A DNA stretch of 64,000 bases from assembly GCF_016920785.2 (NCBI RefSeq), contig NW_024609836.1:7496406-7560405 (forward strand). The letters are read 5' to 3'. The notes below the pieces were generated by a model. The model saw only the letters and a list, made by a program, of their open reading frames with translations. It did no database searches and was not told the DNA's origin. Shown piece by piece: positions 25,118-36,835 of the stretch (its first letter is position 1; every line of letters starts with the position of its first letter). This DNA is from Ixodes scapularis (Eukaryota > Arthropoda > Arachnida > Ixodida > Ixodidae). The translations under genes and the position numbers were made by a program.

Positions 25118-25373
25118 ATGACCAACGAGATGACCACCAACCACCATCACAAACCAGAAATCACACCGAATGAACGAAGCTCTGTTCACTTGACGCCAAA
25201 CACCGCGCCCAACTGGACCGTCAGAGTTGTGGTGTCCCTGTTTACTTTCATTACGCTTTGGAGCGGAACTTACGTCGTCTATGCCTGTTCTGCCTATGCA
25301 CTGAAGCCCATGCTAGGGGAGCTTAAAAATATTACTCAGCAAACAATTAGCGACGAGGTCGTCCTATGTCCTG
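25118..25373 (+). CDS. Tentative exon: single-pass membrane protein N-terminus
   Basis: Open frame from ATG at 25118 (or in frame from 25055) to a consensus donor (CTG|GTAAGA) after 25373. It encodes a polar N-terminal segment rich in Asn, Thr and His, then a hydrophobic stretch (VRVVVSLFTFITLW followed by GTYVVYACSAYAL), then NITQQ, a possible glycosylation site. The layout is that of a type II membrane protein. Some membrane peptidases, such as the M13 family, begin this way, but no diagnostic motif is present. No downstream exon was found, and the segment may simply lie in the 3'UTR of the CBM14 gene. Treat as unproven. Confidence 0.25.
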
Positions 25374-26491
25374 GTAAGAAGGTGATACCGCTCTGAAGAA
25401 GTAAGAGCTATTGAGATCTTGCTTCGATGTTCGCTATGGTTCGGTGAATAGTTTATTGTCTTGTAGCCTGTACGATTGACAAAGTTACGTGCTACCTAAA
25501 GACATAACATTCACAAGAAAGTTGTATTAGATGCACGTTTTAAACTGCATTCACAGGTATCTGGAGGCATGGCTAAAGGTCTCTTTCTTTCTCGGAAGGT
25601 AGGCATATGTGACAGTACAACAAAAGGCAATGTTTAGAAAAAAAAAAAACGAGGACGAAATTTTTGTTGCACTGTATAACCCCAAAACACTTGTCAGGGC
25701 ACGACTGTGGTACTTGTTTTTTTTTTTTTCAATTTTAAACTGCAGGTTACGTGGTAAATATTTGTATGTTTGTTAAGCCTCTCAGCTAGCTGCATTGTAA
25801 GTAGTCCAACTGCGAAGTTCGCAGGCTCAGGATCTGTGGAAGATTTTGAAACGGTTTATTAATTTCTGCTTTTACCCTTGTAACTTGTGCGCTGCTGCAA
25901 GTGAGTGACAATTCCAGTTGAGCAGTGCATAAGCAAGGGTTTTGCCTATTTCTTAGATATTTCTATTTTATCATTTTAAATGTACTAAAACCCATGTGAC
26001 TACTCATGCTACGGAAACGCAGAAACGTGAGAAGTCTTTGATTTCTTTCATACGCCAAACAGAAAGACACCTGCAGTCACGTGAGTCTACCACTCAGACA
26101 GCTGATTGGCTGATCCCTGTCATCTATGTTTAACGCTAACTACGTTTCCTTCTCCGCTCTTTATTTCTCACATCTTTGAACGTAACTTATTTCATGGAAG
26201 TCTTTATGGGGTCTTGTACAAACTTCAGTGCGCGTTGCAATAACCCATCCTGCGGTGGTGTCGGACTCCGATGGTCGTGATTTTCACTGTCCAGTGTCTC
26301 TAGTGGCATTACTCGTCTTCATAACGATGTTCACCTCAACTAACAACATCTCGCTGGCTGAGAAAGTTTGTTTCAAACTCCTTGTGTCTTTGTTTCTTGT
26401 CTTTAAAATAATCGTTCAAGCAGCGTTCGGTGTCTTTGTGGGATTTTGACGTACACTTTGGGATTTTTAAGGTTCTCGTCGAGCAACAGGT

Positions 26492-26783
26492 AATAAATTT
26501 TAGGCTCTTCTTTTGTAATTCTGGCTAATAATTGTCCTCTATAGCGTTTTTTTTTCTGCGTATTTGATTTAATGTTATCGAAGCTTTCTCCGCATTGTTA
26601 CTTGACTAGATAAACGGCCAAATGTCAATGCTTGAAAGCAGTTTTCTAGTGCATGTGTGTATGTTGTTTCTTGTTACGTGCGATCTTTCGTTTTGTTGTG
26701 ATGCTTTTTGTTGCCCAGTTGTTACGTTTCCTGTTTCAACGTTTCATTTTTTTAAGTATGTATAAAAGTTGAACTGCAATAAA
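26492..26783 (+). terminator. Candidate poly(A) signals for the CBM14 gene
   Basis: AATAAA occurs at about 26493 (GTAATAAATTTT) and again at 26778-26783, the latter followed by GT/T-rich sequence (TGGTGTATTTTTC). These are the first canonical signals I found downstream of the stop at 24784, implying a 3'UTR of roughly 1.7-2.0 kb. Confidence 0.5.
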
Positions 26784-26799
26784 ATAATGAAGAATACAA

Positions 26800-28035
26800 T
26801 CTAACCATGGTGTATTTTTCTTATCAAGTCAAGTCTATGCGCAAGCATTCATCAACAAGAGTTGTCGATGGCAGGTGCTATTTGAACATGTCTGTGAATT
26901 CCTAATTGGAATAAAAAAAACCTGCCCTCGGAGGTAATATTATCGAACAATATAGCTCATAGTTGCTGAGGAGAAGGAGAAAGTGACTGAGTTAGTGCCG
27001 ACATGTTTCGGCCGCGGCCGGTCCTTAGGCAGTCTATTTAAGAACTACTCAAATCAAATCAAGTCTTACTTAATACATACATATTTTATTTTACATATAC
27101 ATATTTTATCTAGTTCGTAGGCACAGTGATGAAGGACATGCCAGGACCGAAGTGCTTTTGCATCGTCTCCACCGCTGTCCCCTTTACAGCAACAACTAAG
27201 GGCAGTATTGTATGACGTCACTGACTTTGATAGATATTCCGATCACAATTAATGAGCACGCTCAAATATGAATGTTTCGAGAAAGTTCGTTTATCTTAAG
27301 CAAAATGTATATCCGAAGGGAGGTTATTCCTTCGACAAACGTCAAACGAGAAAAAAATCTGTGCGCTTATCTTCAGTCGCAAACGTGGGCGCGATTTATA
27401 TGTGACAATGTGCAATGTAAAATGAAAGCTGCCACCTATTTTAATAAAAGTGCCAAAAGAAACAGGCAAAGTTAACATTGACGACAACACAAGTCTCGCA
27501 TATTTTGTTGCCGTCAATCTTAAGGCTCTCCCTGTCTGTAGGCGCTTTCAGCACGTAATTAACCAACTAGCCTAACTCATAATTTTTGCTGCCGCCTAGC
27601 AGTCCAAAACCAAGTAGTAAGGGTGCGTTTGTATTAAGTGGTCATTTGGGCGAGTTGGTACTGATTAAACATGATCTAAGTAGCGCACAAGCACAAGGGC
27701 AGATGAGAGAAAGATGTAAAGAGGGACAAAGAAGGGAAACACGTAAACGCGCATGTTTCTCGTCTACATCTTTCTCTACTCTGTCCCTGTCTTTTTGTGC
27801 GCCCTTTAAACCGTACCTTTGTGTAACTTGGTATTTTTGGAACATATTATGTCCCATATGAAAGGAAAGTACACCGCGCCACACAGTAAAGCGTAAACGT
27901 CGACGTTTCTTCTTATCATTTAGATATTATAATACTGAGGAACCCCAATTTTTATAGCCCGATGTTGGTGCCACGGACGTGCCTGTTCCAGCACGCAACT
28001 AGTGTTAATGGCTACGCTGTCGTCGTCACAAATAA
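26800..28035. other. Intergenic, repeat-bearing, no gene recognised
   Basis: A/T-rich sequence. The segment 27640-27830 has inverted-repeat character (AGATGTAGACGAG-like words around AGAGAAAGATG and CATCTTTCTCT) and carries the phrase GGGCGAGTTGGT, which recurs at 59565-59580. It is probably a dispersed repeat. Confidence 0.4.
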
Positions 28036-28039
28036 AATA

Positions 28040-28505
28040 CTCGAGGTACACCCAAGAACTTCTTATGAGTTATAAATGCGAAAGCTTGCACGTTGCTCTT
28101 CCACTCCCCTATTTCGTCTGCAACGTACTTGCGTCGACGGTCAAGGGCGCGCGCTCCCTTCGGCGCAATTACATTGGGCGTGGAGCGATGGCGCCGCTGC
28201 CTTGCGGACACGCAGCGCCATGGGGTGGCGGTCGTTGAAAATGACACGCAGCGGCCAATGGGAGCCTCGTTTCTTGAAACTATGACGCGCGCCATCCAAT
28301 GGGACGGAAGCCGAAATCCATAAGCTTCACTCCGCTTCTTTGGGATCGGGGAAACTAAGTGCTGTTTGGCTAGGCTTTTTGCGTGGTTTCAAAGCTGGGA
28401 GCCGGCTTCACTCGGAGAAAGAAGTTTAGGAGTCGTTTGGCGCGGCTTCAAGACTGATGACGTCAGCTTGCTTCATGGGACAGTTAATGATTCGCATGAC
28501 AAAAA
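28040..28505 (+). mobile_element. MITE, family E copy 1 (~460 bp)
   Basis: Starts near CTTCTTATGAGTTATAAATG and CGAAAGC, ends near GGGACAGTTAATGATTCGCA. The same sequence is present in opposite orientation at 46485-46938, inside the large P-like transposon. The words TGGCGCGGCTTCAAGACTGA and CAATGGGAGCCTCGTTTCTT are shared with small changes. No coding capacity; open frames in it are shared by the two copies only because of common ancestry. Confidence 0.75.
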
Positions 28506-29689
28506 AAAGATAAAACCTTGCGATGATTTGGTCATGCCCACAGTGTCGCGCTGTCTACTTAGACACACATTTTTTTTGTTTTTGTTTTAAACTGAGGAGT
28601 GTGTATAAATTTAAACTATATGACCCACTTCCTTTTGTATTAAGTATGAGAAAAAAATCAGACACTGTCCTTGCCATTTAGGATATATCTAGAACATCAA
28701 ACAATAATTAGAAGCAGAACTTCCTGTAGCTAGTGCTAATACGTGCGCCAACGACCTCAAGTGAAAATGAAAGTAAGTATAAACTTTAGAACTTACCGCA
28801 TTCCGAAACGGCAAGTTAATTTCCAAAATAGTACGGTATTACTTTTAGTCTCATTTGATGGTCCTTCTTACAGCAAAATAGCGTCATTTAAGCAAAATAG
28901 GAAACGGTCCGCTTAACACTCTTAATTTAGAAATGTATTTAAAAGAAACTGTCAGGTTTATTGTAGTTCCACAACATAAAGAAAAGCTAATTGATATTGA
29001 GTATGAAACTGCATTAAAATATTGTTGTACAAATACTATAATAGAGAACTGTTAGTTCAAAATTTAATAAGGCTTGCTTCCAATAAAAGGCTGAAGGATA
29101 TCGCTCGTGCCTTAGAGAACACAGTATTTTATTTCTGTATTTTAATTACTGGCTTTACGATTACCATCCCAACGGCGTTGCAGTATAACGTACGACGACA
29201 GAATATGTTTGTGATCAGTGTTTATGGGTAAAAGGTCCAGTCTTATACTCGATTACTCTTAATGCTAGCTGACCATATCGTTTTAGACTCAATTTACTTC
29301 AAAAGTAAGGCCTTGCTTTGAAATATGGACCTCGCGCCTAAGGCATTCATGATCAGCACGTCACCTCGGAACTCTTGAAGTATCACTCTAAGAAAAATAG
29401 ATGGTCTTAAAGCTCTAAAGGCAGCATCTGATCTTCTGAACTCCCAGTTGCTCCCCAAAAAGACCTTCCTGTTCAAGCTAGGTACTGTGCAGAAAGGCTG
29501 GGGACTAACTGCGCTTGGATGGAACTAACCGAGAGGCGTGCGCAAGCAAAAGCAGTCATAAGTCCTCCTGGTGCATCTGTTTGTTTTAGTCCCCGAAGGC
29601 AAACAGAATGCTCCCCAGGAAGACAGCTGACATTTCGCTTGTCTTGCACTGTTAAAAAAAGTCCCGTCATAGTACAGAATCGACCTTCG

Positions 29690-30105
29690 CTAACTCTTGG
29701 TGCCAGATGTTTTCTGTAACCTTCTATAATACCACCAAAGCCGCAGCTCACAGTTGATTTTACCGCTACCATGTGCATTTGTGTACGCTAACAGTAATGT
29801 AAATAGGAATCTGCGGCTTCAGTGGTATAACGGAAGGTTACGGAAATTTGACATCAAGAGTTCGCATAGTATGATAGCCTATGCCTGATGTACGGTAAGA
29901 GTAATGTAGGTAGTGAACTACAACTTCAGTAGTATACCCGAAAGTTACGGAAAAACCTCTGCATCAAAAGTTAGCGTAGTACGATTCCGTATGCTTGGTG
30001 TACGGTAAGAGGAATGTAATCAGTCACCTACAGATTCTGTAGTATAGCTGAAGGTTACAGAAAACATCTGGCATCAAGAGTTAGCCTAGTACGATTCCGC
30101 AACGT
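29690..30105. repeat. Three-copy tandem repeat with an inverted partial copy
   Basis: Units of about 108-110 bases start at about 29782, 29889 and 29999 (GTACGGTAAGAGTAATGTA in the second and third). An extra part-copy in inverse orientation precedes them: TTGGTGCCAGATGTTTTCTG at 29697-29716 is the inverse of the end of the last unit near 30060-30080. The array is therefore both tandem and foldback. Confidence 0.7.
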
Positions 30106-30480
30106 CATAAAACACTTTCCAGTCAGTTCTGCATCCTCGTGGAACAAAACCCTGACATAAGTCTCCGGTAACTGAGCTGTGGAGTAAACAATGGTTCCAG
30201 TGATGATGTCGCCAAATTATTTGGTGTGCAATCTGTCGAAGCACAAATTGTATGATTTTCCCGAAACATCATAGAAGCTGAGTGTAGCGTATGTGTGCAA
30301 AAAGGAGCAAACAAAGACAGGTTCTAAGATAATATATTGGTGAACGTGAAAGAAATTACTAGAAATATAAAGCTGCTCGATCTATAACCATCAGATGACT
30401 TCAAAACAAAAACATAGTTTAGCCTACTTTATGGGGAAGACGTAACAAGCAGTAACACACAAAACAAGATATATACTCAC

Positions 30481-30602
30481 ATAACACTATTTCTTCTTGA
30501 AAGTTCCAAGGTACCCCACAACCTGTAGGGCTCTTGTTCTTGCTCCTTTTGAACTTAAGGCATCCTGTCTCATCCAATCGTCCTGGGATACCAGCTTGGT
30601 GT
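30481..30602 (-). CDS. Candidate isolated coding exon, unknown product
   Basis: On the minus strand, a good acceptor (CATGTATTTTCAG) is followed by 122 open bases and a consensus donor (TTAT|GTGAGTATAT). One frame is open throughout and reads HQAGIPGRLDETGCLKF ... SPTGCGVPWNFQEEIVL. Composition is more coding-like than the surroundings. No flanking exons were recognised and no domain is known to me. It could be one exon of a gene whose other exons lie far away, or a chance pairing of splice-like sites. Confidence 0.3.
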
Positions 30603-31139
30603 CTGAAAATACATGAGGTATATATGCAACAGGTCCGATCTGAGAAAGTAATTGAGGAAGTGAAACGGCATTTTCTGTGAACCATCTTTAAAATAGGTTT
30701 GAACTAAAACTAGGATCTCACAAAACAGGGCAAAAGTGATAGGCGCGGCACTATAAGCTCAGAGACGTCACTCATTCAGCAATATTCCAAATGGATAACC
30801 GGGTTTCTGGAAAGAAAAGGCGCGGTTGGGCACGAAATGCGCCATGTCGTACTCCTCGTCGTCTCGCCGCCGCACCAGGGGAGCGGCTTCCTATCTTCCT
30901 CGATTCTTATGCGAGAGGCCCTTCATTTCCAAAAATATGGCCACTATTCGAGATATTGCCGTGTGAGCGATGGTTTTGCGTGTGTGGAGTCTTGTTGGAT
31001 GCTTCTGTGGACTTGTTCAGTGAAATCCAAACTTCGGTTTAGTATCCCCTTAAATCAGTGCCTGCTTATATTTTACTCCCCAGGCTAGTTTTGAATACCA
31101 AGCTTTATAGCACAAGTGTAAAATCCCATATGTACACAG

Positions 31140-32530
31140 CTCACCTGTACATATTTATTTATCTATTTATTTATTCAAGTTCCCTTAAAGGCCTTGAGGG
31201 AATTACATAAGGTGCATGACACGACAGCATAAAACAGTAACAACGAAATATGCGAATGCATGGGGTGCTGCAAAACAACGTGGCATCGCCAGAAGCAACG
31301 GCAATACACAAATTAGTCTGGGTACATGGGGAGCATGAGGTGACGAAAACATTGATGCATGGCAGCCACTAAGCACAAGATAAACAAATAGAACGGCACA
31401 GTGGGGATTAACCGAAATGAGAACAAAGAGTGGTGCGAAATGCGGTGGGATCCGTCCGGGTTACACTAAGTGAGGGGAGATCGTTCCAGTCCACAAAAGT
31501 ACGAGGGAAGGAGGACGAGTTAAAATAGGTTGTACTGCCTGGGATGCGGGAAATGTGACACGAGTGATTTAGCCATGATGAAGATCGACAGGGGAGTAGG
31601 AGGAGAGGGTCTCGTAGCGCAGAGAGGTAGTAGTAAATTTTAGTAAAGGAAGTTCGAGTTCGCTCTTGAGGGCGGATGCGCAAACTGACTAATAATATTT
31701 CTTCAAAATAAACCTGACAGCGCTGTTCTGGACTACCTCGAGATGATTTAATAAGTATATTTGGTGAGTGCTCCAAATGGCCGCAGCATATTTCAATTTG
31801 GGTCGAATGTATGTCCCATAAGCCAATTTTCGCACGAATGGGGGGGCCGATTTTAGATTTCGTCTTATGTAACCGAGGCAGCGAGACGCCTCAGCGCATA
31901 TAAGCTCGGTGTGAGCGTTCCAGGTGAGATCGTTAATTAGTGTCACACCGAGGTATTTATAGGACAGGACGTCTTCGACTAAGTTATTTTCTAATTTGTA
32001 CGAGAACTGAGATTCTTGTCGTTTTCGTGAAAACTGAACTAACTTACATTTTGATTTGTTTAGTCTCATTAACCACCTGGTGCGCCATGCTTGAATTTCG
32101 TTCAGGTCACTTTGAAGAAGAAGATGGTTTTCAAAAGAAACCATCCTTCGATATAGGACGCAGTCGTCGGCGAAGAGGCGGATGTCAGAGGAAATTTTGC
32201 CTGGAATGTCATTAATAAAGATCAGAAAAAGTAGGGGACCAAGAACCGAGCCCTGGGGAACTCCCGAGGTAACCTCAGCCCGGGTGGATGAGGAACTATT
32301 AATTGTGGTGAATTGAGTGCGAGAGGAGAGGAAATCCTGGATCTAGGAGAGAATGAGAGGGTCGATTCCGAGGCATGAAACTTTGGGAAGCCGGCGACAG
32401 TGGCCAACATGGTCGAAAGCCTTCGAAAAGTCCAAAAATAGGGCATCTGTTTGGTGGTTCGGTTCGAAATTAGTGTATAACTCGTGGGTGAATTCTACGA
32501 GCTGCGTCTCATACACATTTATGAGCATAA
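31140..32530 (-). mobile_element. CR1/L2-like non-LTR retrotransposon, 5'-truncated
   Basis: Minus-strand remnant containing the middle and end of a LINE reverse transcriptase plus the 3' tail. It begins abruptly near 32515 within the fingers region (ETQLVEFTHELYTNF). It continues through the FLDFSKAFDHV block, the SGVPQGSVLGPLLF block, the FADD catalytic block (around 32160-32175) and the C-terminal thumb region to a stop near 31408. The 3' end at 31140-31175 is a short ATTT-rich tandem repeat, as in CR1/L2-type elements that end in microsatellites rather than poly(A). 5' truncation is normal for LINE integration. Confidence 0.85.
31408..32528 (-). pseudogene. LINE reverse transcriptase, broken ORF2
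   Basis: Reverse transcriptase copying element RNA at the target site. Recognisable in order: LFLDFSKAFDHV (motif A, with Asp), the VPQGSVLGPL block, the FADD active-site block, the YLGVTLINDLTWN block, and the C-terminal LEVVQNSAVRFI and FVDWNDLPSL blocks. Breaks seen: a TAG codon replaces the usual Trp just after GIDPLILS (near 32343), and the frame shifts between the 31689-32144 and 31408-31776 segments near 31690-31730. The copy is inactive. The active-site acidic residues are intact, so decay is modest. Confidence 0.85.
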
Positions 32531-34040
32531 ATGTTTATAAGGTAACCTCCGAACTACACCAAAGCACAAATCATAAAGGGCAACAACCATAAAACAAAAT
32601 ATGTTTATCTCACATTCCACCTATTGCGCCATAAAACCAAAGGTGAAAAATGGGCCGCTAAAATAATTCCTCGCTTTCTTTCCCTCAGTCATGTGCAATA
32701 ATGAGACGGGGCTGTGATATTACACAGTGATCTGACTGGTTCGTATCATTTTGGGTCAGCCTCTGGAGAAGCGAAAAGCCTATCTTGGAGCAGCAAGAAC
32801 ATTGGGAGCAGGCACCTTATTCTCATTCATTGCTCAGCAAATGGCACGATGAGATTCTAAGGTAGGCCTGCCTCTTACTTAAAACTGGGCTTTCTTTTTT
32901 CGCTCCTACCACTCATTAGTGTCGATGTCAACACACCAGTCGGAGCCTCATTCAGGAACCATAACCACGGTATATCACCTATACTTCCATTCAAGATTGA
33001 ACATTTGTACGAAAAACGAAAAGGTTTCTTTTTCTGTAAAAATAAATACCAGGGAAAGCGCACGCGCCATACCCGCTATGGAGGAGTAGTTTTCCGCTAA
33101 GCACGCAGCTGCACTAAGAGGAAGCGAGGAGCGTGCAATCTTAGTGTCTACGCCACAAATGTTGCCTCACCGCTGTGCACCGAAGCGCGGTGTGAAGCAC
33201 ACTCATTTTCTTAGAAGGGGCAATGGGGAATACCATAAAATGTCTGAGTACTGTCAGAATTCAATGCGAAAATCTAATCAAACAGTGCGACATTCAAAGC
33301 CATAATCAAAAGTTTCGAACATCCACTCAAGCCTACCGTAGTGATAGGCTTGGTGGTGAGGCCTGTATAGTTTCGGCATTGAGAAAGTGAAATGAACTTT
33401 TGGCGCAATGTTGATGCAGTCTCCTAATTTTGCTGAACTGTAGCAGGATATAGCAGGCTGAGCACTTCGGCGTAAATGAAAGGAAAGAAGCCACCTTCGG
33501 CACATCTGAGAATTAAAACGATAACCACCATGGGAGAAACAATCTTAGGGATTCCCAGGCACTACCAGAGTTCAGAAACCCCAGTTCTTCTTTTTTTTTC
33601 ACAGCTAGATTTTCTGGGCCGCATCACAATTTCTATTTTTTTCAACAAATATGAACACTAAAGCAAAAAAAAATGTTTAGCAGTGCCTTCACACTATAAT
33701 CAAACAATACGTATATATATATAAGAATTCGGGAGTTGCCATCATCTTTGTAATTTGGTAGCCCATAAAACAAATATATTGTTTGATATGTATATAATGG
33801 CAGAACTTGAAACATGTTTGTCTTGTAATATTTGTGACCTGTTTAAACCCAAATAAGAAGCCAAACTAAAAAAAAATATTTAAAAAAATCCACAATTTAC
33901 ACAAGACGCAAGTCGGGCAGAAATGCCATGCGTTATTCAGTTCACAAACAAGTTTTCTTCAAATAATCTTTCAGAGCAGGCAGGGCGGGCTCTGGAAGCT
34001 CTCCCCACCCCTCGATTTGCAGCATTATGACGTGCTTCTA
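32530..34040. other. Intergenic, no gene recognised
   Basis: A/T-rich, only short frames, with TATATATA near 33713-33722. No paired repeats or domain motifs seen. Confidence 0.45.
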
Positions 34041-34049
34041 AAACCTGAG

Positions 34050-34415
34050 GATGTGGGCGTTTCGGGAAGTTCAGTGTCTTCTGTGCGAGCTATTTTTCTT
34101 TTTCTTTTTATTTCATTTTACTTCTGGGTTAAGAAAAGCATATCGCCGCACATTGTTCAAGCTGCGCCGCTTGTGTAGTTGTTTGAGTTGGGTCATTGTA
34201 TTTCATGTGTTTTCAGATATTTCTATAATAATTGTTTCTATTTGTTTTTATGACAATGGCTGTCTTGTTATTTATTATCACCGTGACTTGTTTTAAATAA
34301 TATTTCCGCTGCATGAACTGCAGGGGGCAGAGGCGCTGTCAGACATCATGCCTTTATCTCTGCCCCCTCTGCGGATAAATGAAATCCGCAAAACAAATAA
34401 AGAAAAAAAAATGGA
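34050..34415 (+). mobile_element. Probable 3' end of a second retroelement
   Basis: The segment ends in a hairpin (GGGGGCAGAGGC paired with CTCTGCCCCCT, 34322-34372), then AATGAAATCCGCAAAACAAA and an A-rich tail (TAAAGAAAAAAAA). A 3' hairpin with an A-rich tail is typical of non-LTR retrotransposon or SINE ends. No reverse-transcriptase coding sequence remains. Confidence 0.35.
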
Positions 34416-36455
34416 CGAAATGAAGCATTCCTTGGAATAAACTCCACTGTCGTCCCTGTGCCATTGGAATACTTAATGTTGAGTCAATAGTATAGCGCAA
34501 AAGGAAGCTACATAGCCTGCACGAAGCTCACATTTTCGATCATGAGCTTGTGACCCACATACAACTGCCAGGAGCACTGAAAGACTAACTGACCAACAGA
34601 TCAAAAGCAAAATATTACGAAATAAGACATAATTAGTTTGAAAAGCCAATCTCAGGTATTAAAAGCAAGGGCAATACAGCAGTGGGTTTCAGTAGACAAT
34701 TTTCTGCTCTTGAACAATGCCTGATAATAATACCACACAAGCAAAGGTGCCGAAGTAGTACTAAGTCCCGTTTTCAGGGTCAGGGATACAAGAACAGAGT
34801 ACTAAAACTCTCTAGTAATATCATAGGTACACAATATAAAGTTTTTTGTTTTGTTTTTTTAGCTACGCTAAATTTAAAAAAAAGAAAAGGCAACGTGAAA
34901 GAGGGTCGTTTGAGACCTGGGGCAGTGCTGGTGGTCATGGCGGCCTCTAGAAAAAAGGTGAAACAAGGTAATTAGGATATTATTAAAAATATTTGAAACA
35001 TTAAAAAAAGACAATTCGATTAGGATGACGAGTCCAATACACCAATATCCGACTCGTTACTCGAAACTTACGAATATTCGCGCACCCCTACGAATATGCT
35101 TGAAGCACATTTTTCAGTTATTATGTACCCCAATTTATAAATCTGAGAACAATTAAAGCTTGCGTATCAAGTTGTAAATTCTGGAGTGTCATTTTATAGT
35201 AGTATCGTACAAATTATGAAATACAAAATATCTGTAAGAACCAAAAGTCTAGCAAGCAAAAAGCCTCTTAAAATCACCCAATGCGACAATGATGGGGCAG
35301 GCGGCCAGGCCATTACGAAACTTCTCCGTCATCTGTATTGTCGCCTAAGATATAAAACATAGCTGTATTTACATGATGAATTCACGACATGTTAGTCAGA
35401 AACCATACAGCTGTTAGTATATATTTATTCCAGCAGATGTATAATAGCTAACATAATTAACATTAGCTCTCTTAATTCTCAGTAAGGACCTAATGAACCA
35501 CGAGAATCAAGCAGTAATGTATCTATCGAGACGTGCTACCAGGCTTCACTGTTACAACCGCAGTCTGCGGTTGTAACAGTGAAATAAGAAAAATAATCCT
35601 ATTTAATAATCCTAATAATAAGAAAATAAGATAGAAATAAGAAAAATAATCCTATTTGGATTTCAAAAAGATTGTCTGTTTTTGTGCGACTTCGAGGAGG
35701 TTATTTTCACAGGAATCATAAAGATGTGCAGTTGTAATAAAAGGTTTCTTCTACAGAGAACACCTTACCCCATGCAACCGGACGAGCTCTTCAAGCTCCT
35801 CCCTAAGGTGGGATGCAAGCAACAGAAGAAGAAAGATGGCTGCTGCGTTTTGTTCTTTGACCTTGACCTCAGCCTGGTTCATCTCTAGGCTCCACCCCAA
35901 GACAGCATCGTTCTTGGGGCTCGGCTGGAGAAATGTTATCAGCAGGAGCATATCTTCTTCTAGCGTGCTCAGTTATTCATCCAAGCGCACACCTGCAAGC
36001 CTTAAATTGCTGCTCCAAGGGAAGGAGCTGTGGGTCCCAGCTTCTTCCATGAAAAAGAAGAGGCTGGGACCACTGAGTAGAAGCAGTGACCAACATTGTC
36101 TCAATTTTCAGGTACTTATTTATGAGCTCAGTATTGCCCAGTTTACTTGAGGGAAGTCATTTTTGTAAACAACTAGAAATCGGCCTCCTTTTTCTGCAGG
36201 GATACATTTCTGGAAATTGTTTTCGAAGCATGCATCCCAGAAAAGGCTTCGGAAACTTCTACAAGTTTTCAAAATATTGTTGTACTAGATTATCAGTCCT
36301 TGAATGAAGTTCCACGAAGCCCATAAACAGCCACTTTTTTTGTACCTTTACTGTTAGTAATATGGCATAAATATCATGGCGTAGAATATGTTCTTACTAT
36401 TATTTCCACATCTTTTTTTTCAAAATTCCTTCAGAAATATGATTATAAATGGCAT
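34416..36455. other. Intergenic, no gene recognised
   Basis: Contains a perfect hairpin at about 35549-35583 (TTCACTGTTACAACCGCAG and its inverse). The GC-richer segment 35690-36110 has overlapping frames on both strands without a recognised domain or clean splice pair. The rest is A/T-rich. Confidence 0.4.
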
Positions 36456-36461
36456 GCATGT

Positions 36462-36698
36462 ACCATCGGATTCAAATGAATTGCGAACAGTGATGGAACT
36501 TGGAGTGCACTACCGGCGCAGCTTCCAAGCTTAGGTTGTGCTTGGCGAGGTTCAAACACATCGGAGTGGGAAGCACAAACTCGCAGCGCTCTACTCCAAT
36601 GTGTTTGAACCACGCCAAACACAACCCAAGCTTGGAAGCTACGCCGGTAGTGCACTCCAAGTTCCATCACTGTTCCCAATTCATTTGAACACGATGGT
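36462..36698. mobile_element. Foldback element, arms ~105 bp
   Basis: Near-perfect inverted repeat. The left arm begins ACCATCGGATTCAAATGAAT, with GTGATGGAACTTGGAGTGCA further in. The right arm is its inverse, ending TTCATTTGAACACGATGGT. Arms differ by only a few bases over about 100, so the hairpin is long and young. Similar open frames on both strands are an effect of the symmetry. Confidence 0.85.
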
Positions 36699-36726
36699 AC
36701 AATCGTCTGCAACTTTGCTGGAGGAA

Positions 36727-36835
36727 GGAGCGCCAACCGAAAGGCAACGATGAATTGTCTGACAGTGCAGAGCACTGGTCTCGACAGCATGCAGCGCTGT
36801 CAGATGGCGCAGTGATGCCTTTCGGCTGGCGCTCC
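36727..36835. mobile_element. Second, shorter foldback directly adjoining
   Basis: GGAGCGCCAACCGAAAGGCA at the left pairs with the inverse of TGCCTTTCGGCTGGCGCTCC at the right, and CTGACAGTGC with GCGCTGTCAG inside. It starts about 30 bases after the larger foldback. Confidence 0.7.

Noticed and set aside
35680..36150. Overlapping frames of 66-104 codons on both strands
   Set aside because: Coding-like in places (for example PYPMQPDELFKLLPKVG), but there is no known domain, no convincing splice borders, and both strands look equally open.
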